From assembly GCA_009602725.1 (NCBI GenBank), contig WELB01000020.1:1088771-1152770 (forward strand): 64,000 nucleotides of DNA, given 5' to 3'. Position 1 is the stretch's first letter. Every line of letters begins with the position of its first letter. This DNA comes from Spirogloea muscicola (lineage: Eukaryota; Streptophyta; Zygnematophyceae; Spirogloeales; Spirogloeaceae). The notes under the pieces were generated by a model. It saw nothing but the letters and a program-made list of their open reading frames with translations. It was not told the origin of the DNA and did no database searches. Below, in pieces: positions 23,805 through 35,789 of the stretch. The translations under genes and the position numbers were made by a program.

Positions 23805-24682
23805 GTGAGACTCTGGGTCCTGGGCATTCAGTTAGCCCTGATACGGCACTAACGAACAGCCCAGCTTTACACGAACCGCCCTGGCACTCGTGCTGTTGTC
23901 GTTTTGTCCAGGCTCGTCCGGGTCGCCTCGCATGCTTCCGGCATGCTCGGCCCAGACATGCTCGGCGGTATGCGTTGGCCGAATGCCCCCGGCGGCATGC
24001 TCGGCCGCGGCTATGCTCGGCAGTGCCCGGCCTCGGCTGTGCCTGGCGGCAAGCTCTGCCGCGGCCATGCTCGGCGCCATGGCGCCTGCTGGAGACAGCT
24101 CGTATTTCCTAGTCAGGCACGTTCCTCGCGGGCGAGCCTTGGGACGACCTCTGAACGCCCTGGAAGGCGAGTGGCACGGAGAAGCACGAGAGTAAGAAGT
24201 AGAGAGAGACCCGACGCGAGGCCGGGGACTCAGTGAAGCTCTGAGAAGCGCAGCTCTGCGGCTGCCCTTTACTGTAGACCGCTGCCCCAGGCGGCTCGTT
24301 GCTAGCTCGATTTGGAGACCTTGGTGGCGTCCCGCGGGAGGTAAGTCTGCAGAGGGTGCCCGAGGGCGGAGCTGCTGCTTAGCGGCAGCACCACAGGGCG
24401 AGTTTTCCGCTGTGTCGGAGTGATTTCTCGTGGCGGTTGGTTGTCCCTAGATCCCCAAGCACTCAATCCTAGTACGGACGCATTCAACTCTAACCATGCA
24501 AGCTAGGGACCCAACGCTACATCGCCGGTCCAAAGTGCTGCCGGGTCTCAGCCCGAGGCTCGTAGTGCTTCCGCCGTGCCACCCCCCCTCCCGGGGTGTG
24601 AGCAGGTCGCCCCGTGGCCTGCCTCGCGGCGGGCCAGAGATCCCCCCTTGACCGGGTGAACCTTGGCGAGGGTTACTTCTGG

Positions 24683-24757
24683 CCCCCTTCTCGTACTCTG
24701 TTCATTCCTTTTTGGGCTCGCTTTTCCAGCCCCTATTCTCAATGGGCAAGCACTTCC
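24683..24757 (+). repeat. Family 1 3' UTR and tail
   Basis: CCCCTTCTCGTACTCTGTTC, then a CGCTTTTCCAGCCCCTATTC and AATGGGCAAGCAC, as in the full-length element. Confidence 0.75.
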
Positions 24758-26654
24758 CCTCTACTTACGAACGAACGGGGCCCGTTGCTAGGCAAGCCGC
24801 CCGCCCGCCACCTGGGCGGATCACTTGTCCGTCAAACGGTTAGCAGTCATGCAACGCTGGAAAGCACCGTGTGGCTCAAGCAAACGTGGTCGTGGTCCCG
24901 GCGGGAAGTACCTTGACGGACCACAAGGAGGCCGTCAAGCTAGTGAACCCCCACGTGGGAGCTTCGGACTCACAGGTGTGATCTGCCACCGTGTCAACCC
25001 AATGGTCCGGGCAAGCCGCCCTTGGAAGCGACAGGCGCTTCCCGATCCCAATCTGGAGACGGTTTCCCAATCTTTCGCTCGAATCACACCCAGATCTGTA
25101 CGTCTCAGCCGCACGAATGCACGTATCAAGCCAGGTCAGCTGAGCCCGACAAGTCAGCTCAGATCGGACACAGATTAGCCGTCGACGTGATAATTGCACA
25201 ACACCCCCGGTACTGCCAAGCTCGTGCATGAGTCCGCCGGAGGTGAAATGGGCGACGGGCAGCTGGAGAGCCACCGGCCCACCCGAAAGGCCGAGGGCCG
25301 GCAGCCGGCCGCCCGCCCCGTCCCCGCCCCCCCCTCCTCCNGGCGCGGCTGACGGCGCGGAGCTCCCTGCGCGGCGGCGCCTGCCCGCCGGCGCGCCGCA
25401 CCCCGACCGTGAGCGCCCCCCCGTTAGGCTCGCCAGGCGCCATTAGGCCCGCATGCCTCCTCCCCAGCCCGGAGGAGCTTCGCAGCCATGCCTTCGGTCC
25501 TCCAGTCCTCCATTCCTTTCCACTAGCTAACGTCCTGGCGAACTGTACTCTGCTTCATGCGCCATCCGGCCTTCGCCATCTCGGACCCTGAGCATCCCTT
25601 TGGGCTGTGCCTTTGGGCTGGCCTTCCATAGCCACTGCCTTATATTGGATTAGCTGTTTCGTTCGGAATTCGAGAAGCTGTGTGCTGTAGTGCTTTTCTG
25701 GCTCATGCCAACTTTGTTCGTCATCTATTCTGGGCTGGCCAATCCGGCCATCGCCAGCTCCTGGAAGGGTCTCCCTTTCGTCCTTCACCCTCAGCCTGGC
25801 GCTTCGCAGCCATGGGCCCCTTTGCAAGACCTTCTCTGCTGTCCTAGTCTAGTGTGCTGCCGCCGCTTGCTCCTGAGGCTGCGCCGCCGAGAGCGCTTTC
25901 CTTTGTGCAGTAGCGGCCCTGCGGGACTTCCAGGCCGCCGTGTTTCACCCGCCTGTACTGGCGAGCTGGGTGGGGCTCAACCCCTGCGCCGGCTGCAACA
26001 CCACGGGTGGCGCCTGCCCCTGGTACGGCATCCAGTGCAACGTGAGCACCAACCGCGTCAGCTCGCTGTGAGTATATGAAGCCCCAAATCCCAGCCCTTG
26101 AAGGTGCTCGAATGGGCGAGACACCCAAGCCCCGTTCTGGTGGCGGGCTGCAATTCAAGATGGGGCTGGCAGTGTCTCCATCGTCATCACCAGGACTCTG
26201 GTGGCAAGAAGCAAGCACGGCCTCTCTTAAGTCTCTCCACAAGTGCACATGCCAAGCTCCGCAGATGATTGTGGTCTGTGGATATGGGTTGATACGACTG
26301 CGGTCAAGCCTGTGCATTGCAGAGTGGTCGTGAACGCTAACCTCAACGGGAGCATCCCCGCCTCCATTGGCAACCTGACGGGCTTTACGTGCTTGTGAGA
26401 CCTGCTCTTCCTGCTCGCAGGACTTACAGCAGAATCCTCTTCGCAGCAGCCATGTACGAGCTGGTGCTTCTCGTGCTTGTCAACTGGTTGCACACCAGTG
26501 TCACTGAGACTCTGACATTATATCTGTTGTGCATGCTGTGCAAGGTATCTTCATGGCAATTGGCTCTCAGAAAACAATCCCCCGACTGTCGGTGCTCTCA
26601 CCCAACTCGACCTTCGGTGAGCAACTCGAGCACGGCTCACCTTGCAGCATGAGC

Positions 26655-26908
26655 TTCTCAGTGATATGAAGTCTTCTCGAGTCAAAAAACCCTTAGCTGC
26701 TTCATTAGACAGTTCTCCATTTTTTGCACAAACAATGCACAAACAAACACGCTTTACGTGGACAACAAGCGTATGCCTTTCTAGAACAATTCGTAACACT
26801 TTTGTCTTTTCATGACTATCCTACGAATATTTCTGAAAACACAATTCTTATTACTCTCTCTCGAGATGTATTGCGATTGTTTCCGGAGATACAGAAATGC
26901 TTTACTCA
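26655..26908 (+). pseudogene. rpl5: Mitochondrial rpl5 fragment inserted in intron 4 of gene B
   Basis: From about 26742 the plus strand reads ALRGQQAYAFLEQFVTLLSF, HDYP, then ENTILITLSRDVLRLFPEIQ, the middle part of mitochondrial ribosomal protein L5. The same intron in gene A (17481-17358, -) goes from GCATGAGCTTCTC through 13 bases straight to GCGCTTTTGAGTGGCC; in gene B these two words stand at 26649 and 26909 with the mitochondrial piece between. So about 255 bp replaced about 13 bp. Confidence 0.85.
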
Positions 26909-29900
26909 ATGCGCTTTTGAGTGGCCAGATAAACACAAGCAAGGTCACTGTGTGCTTCATGTCACATGTTCGCCTGCAGGAACCTTGACCACAACATCTT
27001 AAGTGGAAGCATTCCATCGAGCATCGGGCAGCTATCCCTGCTGACCCTGCTGTGAGTTCTTATCTTAAGTACCTCAATGTGCATCATAGCTATCAACCAG
27101 GTGCAAAAAGTTGTTGTCCAGACCTTAAGCAGAGACAGTAGAAGCAGGTACAGTATCGCATTTGCAGCTCATAGCCATAGCAGAGGTTATGAGCTTCTGC
27201 TGCATAACCCCTGCTTTTTATTGGTATCACAAGTGAAAGCTGATCCTGCAGATGCCTACGCAAGCTGATTTAGGGGGTAGTTGCACAGCATGATGTGCAG
27301 TGTTTCGAGTCAAAGTTTGTAGCCTTACCAGATCCTTGTCCTGTAATTCACAAATGCTCGACTGTGACCTTTTGATGCTGAATGTTACAGCCATCCCTGC
27401 TGCAACAATCTCACGGGCAGCATACCTACCACCATCACACATCTCTCTAGTCTCGTCATCTTGTGCGTGGCTACTTTCTTTCACATCTTACTTGAATTGA
27501 TTGGTGCTGTAGATCTTGCAGATGATCATTTGCCGTCCTCCACAATATTTCGCACGTTACCTGTGCTCCAGCTTGTTAGCCTTAAGCCTAGGCCTTCATA
27601 CTTTGCTGTGACCTTTACCTCCATCTCAACAGCATCAGCAGTTTTTCCATTCGTACAGCATTCTGGATTACAACAGCCTCAGCGGTGGAATGCCCAGCAT
27701 ATCAAAAAAGGGAGCGCTTCTGAAAGTGTGAGAGCCGAGCATTTGCATTCAGAGCTTGCCTTTTTCTTGAGCTCTGTCGACTCGTGACTCATACGTTCCT
27801 GCCACCATGCCCTAAACGCCGGCACTTCGTGTAGTAGCAAATGCTTGTACCAAGATCCAACAGATCGAACCCTAGTTGCAGCTGTCGAGCACGTGAAAGT
27901 CTTCTGATTCACCAGCTTGCGCGCATGAGTGGTGTACTTTTGCCATTGCAGTCAAGTGGGGCACAATCGGTTGACTGGCCCCATCTACTTACCGGAGGTG
28001 TACAGATACTATGGTGTCTACCGCCTCGAATGTCGTGTATGACTCACCATTCATCCTTCCATCTGCCTTGTATAAGCTTTTGGATGCGAAGCATGAAGTT
28101 TTTCATATCCATGAGCTGCCCACAAACACAAGATGAAGCAGGCTCCTTGTTCTGGGATCTGACGAGCTGCTGACATGGTCTTGGAAGCACAACTGACAAG
28201 CAGGTTCTTCGTTGCATTGCCCCATCCAGAAATCTATCGTTCAACAACTTCACTGGAACACTCCCACGCAACCTTTTAGACCATTAAAAATCTAATCTCA
28301 AAGTCCTGTAAGTTCTCCTAGTGTCTGAGCGGCAAGCTTCTGTCAAACAGATCCCGTACGCTTCTAGGAAGTCAGATAAGCAACAAGTGTAGTACAGCGT
28401 GACAATGGCAGGTAGAGTGTATTCTTAGATAACAAGCACATTAGGCACCAGACGTGCGTGAGTCCTTGAGTCACAGGAGGACAAGGTGGCTCCAGGCGTG
28501 CAAAAAGTGGGCAACAAGATCTGGCTCCTAGCTGCTACTAATTTGTATGTGTGTGTGTGCTTGTGTATCCCCTGTTCTTGCAGCAACATTGCAGGGAATC
28601 ACTTCGGAGGGGCGCTGCCAGACGTGTCGATGCTAGAAAACCCTTTAACAACCTTCGGCAGCTGAGAAAATTGTAAGGGACAGTTGTTTTGAAGCATATG
28701 ATGCCAATCAGGCATGCCACTCCTCTCCCATCACAGAAGGAGAATCCGGTTTCCAAGTCACACATCTTGCCCGTTATCGGCTTTGTGGCAGGGACATTTC
28801 CCTCAACAAATTTCAGGGCCTTTTCAGTCTGAGTGTCTTTCGGTCGACCCAGAACTTGACGTGGCTGGATATCACAGATAATACTTCACTGGATTAGCAC
28901 CCAACAATGTCACAATTCAGGGGCGTCCTGTTCACGTGAGCCTCAACTGCTTCGACCGCCCACAAAAATGGCAGAGGCCAGCTTCAGTCTACGCGGCCCT
29001 ACCTGCGCCACGTGGGTGCCATAGATGCTCCCCCCTCTCCTCATCGTACCCCATGCTCCTTACCTCCCTCTACCCTGCCCTGCCCCCTTGTCCCGGCTCT
29101 TCTGGTTCCTCGTAGGCCCTCGTGAAGCGCATGAAGCGCCCTGGATTTCTGCAAAATCAATATGTCAGGTACATTGAGACTGCAAAAGTTGCTAGTAAGA
29201 TCGATCAGTTCATGCAGGATGCTTGGAATGTATGTGACAGATGTATTGCTATTTCGTATTGAAAGTGTCTCTCTACTGGGCATGAGCAGCCTGCTCGGTG
29301 GACGCAGACAGCCTCGTTGCGTGAACTGGCAGCCAGGCTTGGTTAGCCGATCCCTACACAGTCGTGTGTGTCAGCGTCTTGCAAGTAAGTGCTGACTGCA
29401 GACCTTGAGAGGCTGTTGAGCGCAGCTGCTTGGTCATCTGTCAGCTGGAGACATCAGAAAACAGGACTCTTATTTCAGCATCTCTGGCTTGCTAGTATAC
29501 CGCATGCCTCCTGATATTAGAACATTCCATCACAGTGATAGGGCGTTGCAAGTATTGCATCCTCAAGTTTTCACTTGTTTTTGCCACTCTCCAGCTTTAC
29601 GACCTTACGGTGCACGCGGGCTAATGACGATGATGATCGACGTTGTAACTTTGTTGCTGGAGATGACTCCTCTTGCGCCGATTTCGGCTGCCGGTCAGTG
29701 CTTTGACCTTCTTGCCAAGCAATGTGCTCCTTCTTGTTGAGTTGTTGAGCAGATCGGCGCCCTATTTCTACAACAGCGTGCTGGGCGAAAGATCCACTGG
29801 AAATGGAGTTATCTCAAGTTGGAACCTGTGCTAAACAGCCTTGAAGATTTTGGGCATGCAAGGCTGACCTGATCGTATTTGGAGCAATGTACTCACAAGT

Positions 29901-30497
29901 CAGCTGCTGGCTTGGTGATCGTACTGTACAGGAATGGGTCATGTGCAGTCATGGGATATGATTTTGCTGGATATACCTGCCATACATACGACATCAACAT
30001 ATCCTCAGTGCGAGCTGCGTGGAGCATGCGAGTGAGGCACCGTCTGTTTCTAAGGATTTCTGGAGGGGCTCGCAAAGTATCAGTGAGATTGTAGAAAGAC
30101 GTCTTCTGAACATCCAAGCACCCGAGTTAGATGTGAGCAATTCTGCTGGGCACTAACACTGGTGAGACATCGTTGGCAGTGGCGTCGGACATTGCCTGTA
30201 TGACTATGGTCCGACCGCCAACACAACATGTGATATCCCTGGGAGTGACTTCTGTAGCGTCCAGAAGTGCATGTAGATTATCCGTGCATGATGCGCGAGG
30301 ATCATGCAATGGCACATGCCCTTTCATGACCCATGCATGCGGACTGTGACCACGGCATCACCTTATGCAGATAGTGTGATACATGTGCCAATGTTTAACC
30401 TGACATCCTTCATCAGCATGTGTGCTAGTCTTATTTGCCTCTGGTACTTCTTCACGCAGGAATGGTACCTGTGCTCAGCTCTCTCCACTTCTCTAGC

Positions 30498-30659
30498 CAC
30501 TCGGACTTGCATCTCCTGACTAGAGGTTACTGAGCGTTCCCTGGCTGATGTCTTAGTCCTAGTCGTTCGCACTCAGGCTCCCTCAGACCTTGTCCATTCC
30601 TTTGGGCTGGCCTTTCCCAGCCACCAGTCAATCTGGCCGCGCTTCTTATTTCTTCACTT
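30498..30659 (+). mobile_element. Very short 5'-truncated retrotransposon inside exon 15 of gene B
   Basis: Compared with gene A exon 15, sequence is interrupted after CTCTCTCCACTTC and resumes at CAGATGGCACC. The insert begins with the last 14 codons of an RLE-element ORF (SDLHLLTRGY stop), continues with its 3' UTR (CCTTGTCCATTCCTTTGGGC) and ends after the hairpin GGGCTGGCCTTTCCCAGCC. CACTTC stands on both sides, a likely 6-bp target-site duplication. Confidence 0.8.
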
Positions 30660-31468
30660 CCAGATGGCACCAACTGCGCGAAAGTTTTGACGCTATAAAC
30701 TACGTCCCAGGTCCCTTTGCTGAGTACAAGGGCTGTGCTACTGCTTCGCGCATGTAGGCCACATACCTGTGTGAGCCATATAAATATGGCTGTAGGATGA
30801 TACCCAGTCAGGACATCACAGGTATGCCCACTTATCGAATGGCAGCCTTTCAATCCTGCAAACACATTTCTAGCACTCACGAGGACCTGGGGTTTCCACT
30901 AGAGTTTGACTGTGTCATCCTTGTGCTAAACAATACAGTAATGACAAGTGCAAGCTGAACCTCCTCTCAGATGGTACTCGTTGCAACATAACTGGCTTGA
31001 AGACAACATCCTCTCCCGACTGTGGAAAGTGCAGGTTAAGCGAAGACATATATCTGAGCTGCTTTCATCGAATCTTGCCATCAGTCTCCTGCCACGCCTG
31101 TGTGAAGGGGCGAGCTCAGCATTGCAGAATAAATACTTAAGTAGCGCTCTCCGTGAGTTGACAGCATCTTCCATGGATAACTGCTAGGCTGAGCTGTAAA
31201 GCTCTTCAGTTCTCTTGGGATCATTTCTCTTGAGCTTCCTCCTCTCCAGCTTGACTTGACGTTATGCCGTCTTTGCAGTGAGGGCATCTGCCAGACTGTC
31301 AGCTACAAGCCAGTCGACACGCATTGCGGTGGTCCCTGCTCCTATGGTTGCTGCGCCACCTGTGATGAACAAGGAACCTGCATCTTTCACGATGGTGACA
31401 ACTGCCACATTGGTAATTTTTTGGGCACATATGAAGGTACTCGCCGCGTTATAGATATTTGTTGTTAG

Positions 31469-32729
31469 CAATATTGCACGAGCGGAAGAGGCAGCTTTCA
31501 ACACTTGCTTCACGAGACCCTCGAATAAGGAATGGCTACTCAATTTCCAAGACCCTCAAAATATGGGATGGCAATATCAGGCAAAGGCAATGTGTTGCCC
31601 ACCTCTCAGACCACCATCGTCTTTATATCAAGAGGATTTGCAAGTCTAAGCTTCAGCTTGCAAGTCATGGACACCATTGGACGAGACCTCAGCAGCTGTA
31701 AGGCTGCTCAGTACAACCCTCGTCAAGTCCTCCAAATTCTCCCTCCTTTTTGACAAGCTGCTGCTAAGACTAGCAAGAAGATGCAGGCCTTAAGCATAGA
31801 GCTTGTGAGATTGTCATTAGAACCTTAGAGCCAAGATCCTTAACACTTGAAATTCTTGTGAGCATCGCATTGACAATTTCAGCTCGCAGCATTGAAGACT
31901 CATCTTGACCATTACAGAACTTTCTCATTGGACTTACACTATCTCATTCCATCAAACATTGCTCATCGGACTTACAGTACTCGTGATTTTCATTGGTGTC
32001 TGACCCAGAATCTTGCGCACAGATGGGAGCACGAATCTCGAGGGCTGAGGGCTGAGTCTCTTGATCTTTGTGAATGTTGTCATTCTCGTTTGGTTGCTTC
32101 AAGCTCGCAGCCTTCAAGACTTGTCTTGATCACTACACACATTTTTCTTGCACACTGAAGCTCTTTTCCTCTCCAAGTAAGTGATGGTCTGCCCCAAAGC
32201 ATTGCACCGGTGGGAGCACACACTTGGATGACAAGAGCCCTCCTTGAGCGGGCTTCACAACCTGCTTCCATTAAAGAGGTCATCTCAATGACCTGAGTCG
32301 CATACTGTCCAGGTGCAACAACTTGCCCCTCCTCACACAGGCAGGGATGAGTTGTCCTTCTCAAGTTCGGCCGTAAAGGGGTTTAGAAGCCAACCCCGTC
32401 CAATGAAGCGACCTGCTTTAGAGTGTCTCAAAGCTCTCAAAGCTCTCAAAGGACGATAACGGGACGGGTGCCGGAACGGCACAGGAGCATACCGTGCGTC
32501 TCGAGGCTAACGGCCGCAGAATTTGGGTGGTTATGGTGGAATTTGCCCGCAAATTCCCCACACATGCAACCGCTAACAGCACTGATTGGCCCCACAAACG
32601 GTGGGAGCGTTACAGCTCTGCCGGTGCTCCCTGCCTAGAGAAAAGAATCAACAAAATGGTAAAGGGGTGGCCCGGCACATGGGGCTAAGTTGCCGATTCC
32701 AGGGGCGATCGCGTTGCTCGCTATCTCGC
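31469..32729. other. Right-arm sequence downstream of gene B, no gene
   Basis: To 32415 it mirrors 13020-12075 of the left arm, including repeat Z in reverse (31870-32140). From 32416 to 32729 it is unrelated to the other arm and shows no coding signal. Confidence 0.5.
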
Positions 32730-33110
32730 TAGCTATGGCTGCCACCCACGAAGGGTGCGGCTCTGTACGCGGCCAGGTGGAGCCTGTGCTAGTCCGGCAT
32801 CTGTAATTGTGCGCCCAGGCGAAGTCTTGGGTAGTCCGGCCTCTGTGTGCGGCCAGGCAGAGCTTTTGTGCTACTCTGGACTTTGTTTGCTACCAACTAG
32901 GACTGTGTGCTAACAGACGAGAGTCTGTGTATTACCATGAGCACATCTGCGTCTGTACAGCCGACACGAGGGCGGCCTGCTGGTCCTCCGGAGAAGGGCA
33001 ACACTTCTCATGGAAGACTCTGAGTGGAGTAGAGGAGGTAAGACGATTGACCACAACAGATAAGAGCAACATACGGAGCAGCCAGAGCAGGAAGATCTTC
33101 AACACCTCCG
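32730..33110 (+). repeat. Dispersed repeat X, copy 3
   Basis: Inverted-repeat partner of 8325-7960. ATG at 32937 opens MSTSASVQPTRGRPAGPPEK, stopped shortly after; a later frame reads SNIRSSQSRK. Upstream words GTGTGCGGCCAGGCAGAGCT recur in copy 4 at 62.8 kb. Confidence 0.6.
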
Positions 33111-33763
33111 CCCCCCCCCTTCCCCCCCAAACACCCCCGCTTTGACCCTCCTACCCATCTCTTGCGACTCGGTCACAATGGCCAGCTAAGAAGAAAGTGC
33201 TCGCCCATTGAGGATAGGGGCTGGAGCTAAGAGCGCCCCTCGTCTCTATGACCTTTGCGGTCTACTCACACTTTGAGAACTTCTCTTTTTGCTCTCTCTG
33301 AGTGTCTTCACACCAGCTAGCCATCCGTCAACTGCATGTGATTTAAGTACCACCCCGCTCTCAGTCAGTCAGGCCCTCAAAATCATGACCCTTTGCTTGC
33401 AGCTTCTCCCCTGCTACTTGCACCTCTTGTTCTCCTACTTTCTTGTCCCTCCTTCCTTTGCCTCACTTACAACACACATGTAGGCTCACGAAAGATATCC
33501 ATGGAGAATGCCATTCATGAAATGTCATTCAGGGCGTCGTGCCAGCGGAGCTGGCTTATTGGTCAACCCATATGGTACTTCACCTACTACCTACTGACAA
33601 CGTGGATTGGTGGTGGCTTGTGAGGACATGAGAAATACAACCTACTTGTAGAGATTGCCAGTCATGTGAGCTATCGTACATTTTGCTTGCACAGAGCCAC
33701 TTCAAGACCTCACCATTGATGGTTTCAGTGGTGGAGGCCACAAGGAGGTGTTGGACCAACTGC

Positions 33764-34459
33764 GTTCTTGCCAACGGCTGACTCAACTCAGAATTCAAGG
33801 CACCCACACTATACTATTACTGAAAATCGACCAACAAAGCTGCCATGCACAAGACAGCACTGATGCTATACAAATGCAGTGACATATGGTGACCCAAATA
33901 CTCGACCTAGATAGCACCTTAGTCGAGCTCCTGGACAGATATTTTCAATGCACCACAGAAAGAGATTCTTCTTGTAGTAATACAGTAGAGCTGAGGAATA
34001 AAGCAAGCACTATAACATCACCATCACATGTAGGTGCTGCCGGCTTTGGCATGAGGACTTGTTGGATAGGGCAAGGACCTGCAAGGACAGACTCCAATAC
34101 GTAGTCCTAGACGTGTTGAATGACTTCCATTCCAGCAGTCCTACAAGACTATCTTCCTTCGCACAGAGAACTGTAAATTATTTTGATTGATAGCATATCA
34201 TGCAGAGATATCACGCAAAGTCGAAAGATCAACTTGATAGAGCGGTCGTACTTTCTTGGGAGTCATGCAATATGCTTGCTGAAGTTTAGGTTTCATGAGG
34301 AGGAGATTGCATCGCTTCAGAGTCAAGCAAGCCCCAAATGGGGTGAGCCCCTTTCCTCCTTATGTCAAGAACAAGCTTGAAGGACGCTCAAATCAGCATA
34401 CCCTAGTACGTCCATACGTTGACTGAGGGCTTGTTTGCCATTTGGTGACAATGACCACA
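33764..34459. other. Intergenic, no gene recognised
   Basis: Between the outer edge of the inverted repeat and the cupredoxin-like gene. A short open frame at 34183-34380 (+) has no recognisable feature. Confidence 0.4.
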
Positions 34460-35682
34460 TCAATTTTTGATGGCCTTCTTTTTAGGGGGTGGGGGGTTTG
34501 GCTTCTTCTTCCCCTTCTTGGTGGACGTGTGCTTCTTACCCTTCTTGGTCGGTGGTGTGTGCATGCCCTTTGTGGTCGAAGGCTTGGTTGCGGGCTTGGT
34601 TGCAGGCTTGACAATGATGACGCCGTTCATGGTGTATAGGAATACACAGTCCTGGTAATAGTATGTGCCGGCCTGCGCAAAATGCAGAGCACATTCAGGG
34701 GCATAGCCATCATCAGAATTGCCTTACACCATTGTAGAAGCAGAGGGTAACTATTGGAAAACAGGAACCTAGGCAACAACTATGCGAACGGCTGCATGTG
34801 GGTCAGCACTACCACAGTCACGATAAAATTGTAGGCAGGTCAGTACGTGCGAGCATCTCAGGTAAAAAGCATAGACACAATATGGACGCACCGCGGTGAA
34901 CGTATATGAGAAGACACCCTTGCCGGTGACATCAACTGGGGCTTTGATTCTCATGTCAGGCGGCACGGACTCCACGCAGTGCTGGCGAAGTACAGGAGCA
35001 GCATCCATGTAGTACCACGTGCACGTCGTGCCCGGGGCCACTGTGATGGCTGGGACGGTGATAGGGTAGTACCATGGAATGTGTGAGCATGGGGGAACCT
35101 TAGGTAGCACAGGTTGCAAGTGAGGAGGCTTTGGAGGAGGGGCGGCATCTGCAACAAGGCAGCACAGATGATGGTGATCATAAGCGAGGCAACACAAGCA
35201 GAGTGCTTGCTGCCCCTTCGTATAGCCCATCACAGCAGCCCAAACGAGAGACGACCACTGCCGAGACTTCTCCAATGTAGACCCTGCAATGGCCGGCCAC
35301 CACCTCGAGTTAGGGAGACATTGCCACACGGTGGCAAGGGCAGCACCTCCCGTTGATGACATATACCCCAATGCCACTGAGGAGTCGGCTCTTGGCTCTT
35401 CAGGTGCACTCCTCAGCTCCAGTCGGCACCACTTGCCGCCAGCTGCAGAACCCCTTGGGCAGCTGCACTTGGTCGCACTCTGCTACCCAATGGCGGTTGG
35501 ACACTATGCCGATGCTGCTTCGTCTTGCCTTTGCCTCACTGCGCCGTTCTCATCCATCGGCACATGGAATACCAAGCAGTGCGGTGGGGCGGGATGGCGA
35601 CCGCGTGGGGACAGCGGGAGCATCGGGGCTTACCCGAGAGAGCCGCGCAGGTCGCCAGAAGGAGCACCAGGAGCAGCGCCAT
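34460..35682 (-). CDS. Secreted cupredoxin-like (plastocyanin-fold) protein with Lys-rich tail
   Basis: Three exons: 35682-35634, 35148-34892 and 34672-34460. They total 519 nt, join in phase 1 and phase 0 with GTAAGC and GTGCGT donors, and give 172 aa. Residues 1-16 are a signal peptide (MALLLVLLLATCAALS). A proline-rich linker is followed by a cupredoxin core: APGTTCTW at 54-61, H73, GKGVFSYTFTA at 92-102, AGTYYYQDC at 103-111, M117, NGVIIV. In this fold a copper ion is held by His, Cys, His and Met, the last three as C-x2-H-x2-M. Here the second His is Leu114 (C-VF-L-YT-M), so copper binding is doubtful. Residues 126-172 are rich in Lys, Pro and Thr (for example TKKGKKHTSTKKGKKK). The protein is probably exported; partner unknown. 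A further small exon between the first two cannot be excluded. Confidence 0.7.
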
Positions 35683-35789
35683 GGCGGCGGCGAAGGCGGC
35701 GGCGGGTTGACCCTGGTCAGCAAGGCGGGCGGAGGGGTGACTGAGAGGAGACTGGGAGGGTCTGCTGCAGTAGTAGAAGAAGCCCTCCA

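Larger units (their letters stand above)
25341..31468 (+). pseudogene. LRR-Cys family member B, pseudogene
   Basis: Exons matched to gene A: 25341-25408 (incomplete, no ATG seen, one N), 25911-26067, 26323-26394, 26545-26616, 26980-27051, 27391-27462, 27659-27727, 27952-28036, 28230-28307, 28585-28672, 28792-29011, 29290-29384, 29932-30031, 30180-30272, 30460-30753 (interrupted), 30939-31034, 31279-31468. The first LRR exons are well kept (VVVNANLNGSIPASIGNL). Lesions: 85 instead of 78 nt in exon 8; TAA at 28285-28287 in exon 9; 88 for 90, 220 for 221, 95 for 106 and 100 for 102 nt in exons 10 to 13; a retroelement inserted in exon 15. The donor of exon 2 is a normal GTGAGT, unlike gene A. 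Mitochondrial DNA lies in intron 4. Clearly dead. Confidence 0.8.
25341..33763. repeat. Right arm of the large inverted repeat
   Basis: Mirror of 18837-7436 (see left arm), containing gene B. The inner edge lies in the first exon, next to the only undetermined base of the window (25341). Intron 1 of both arms shares the same two retroelement tails (25610-25770 here, 18560-18340 there), which therefore predate the duplication. Confidence 0.8.

Noticed and set aside
23805-24240. Open frames with repeated MLG and GG residues after the possible exon at 23675
   Set aside because: Arise from GGCATGCTCGGC-type tandem DNA repeats, open in several frames.
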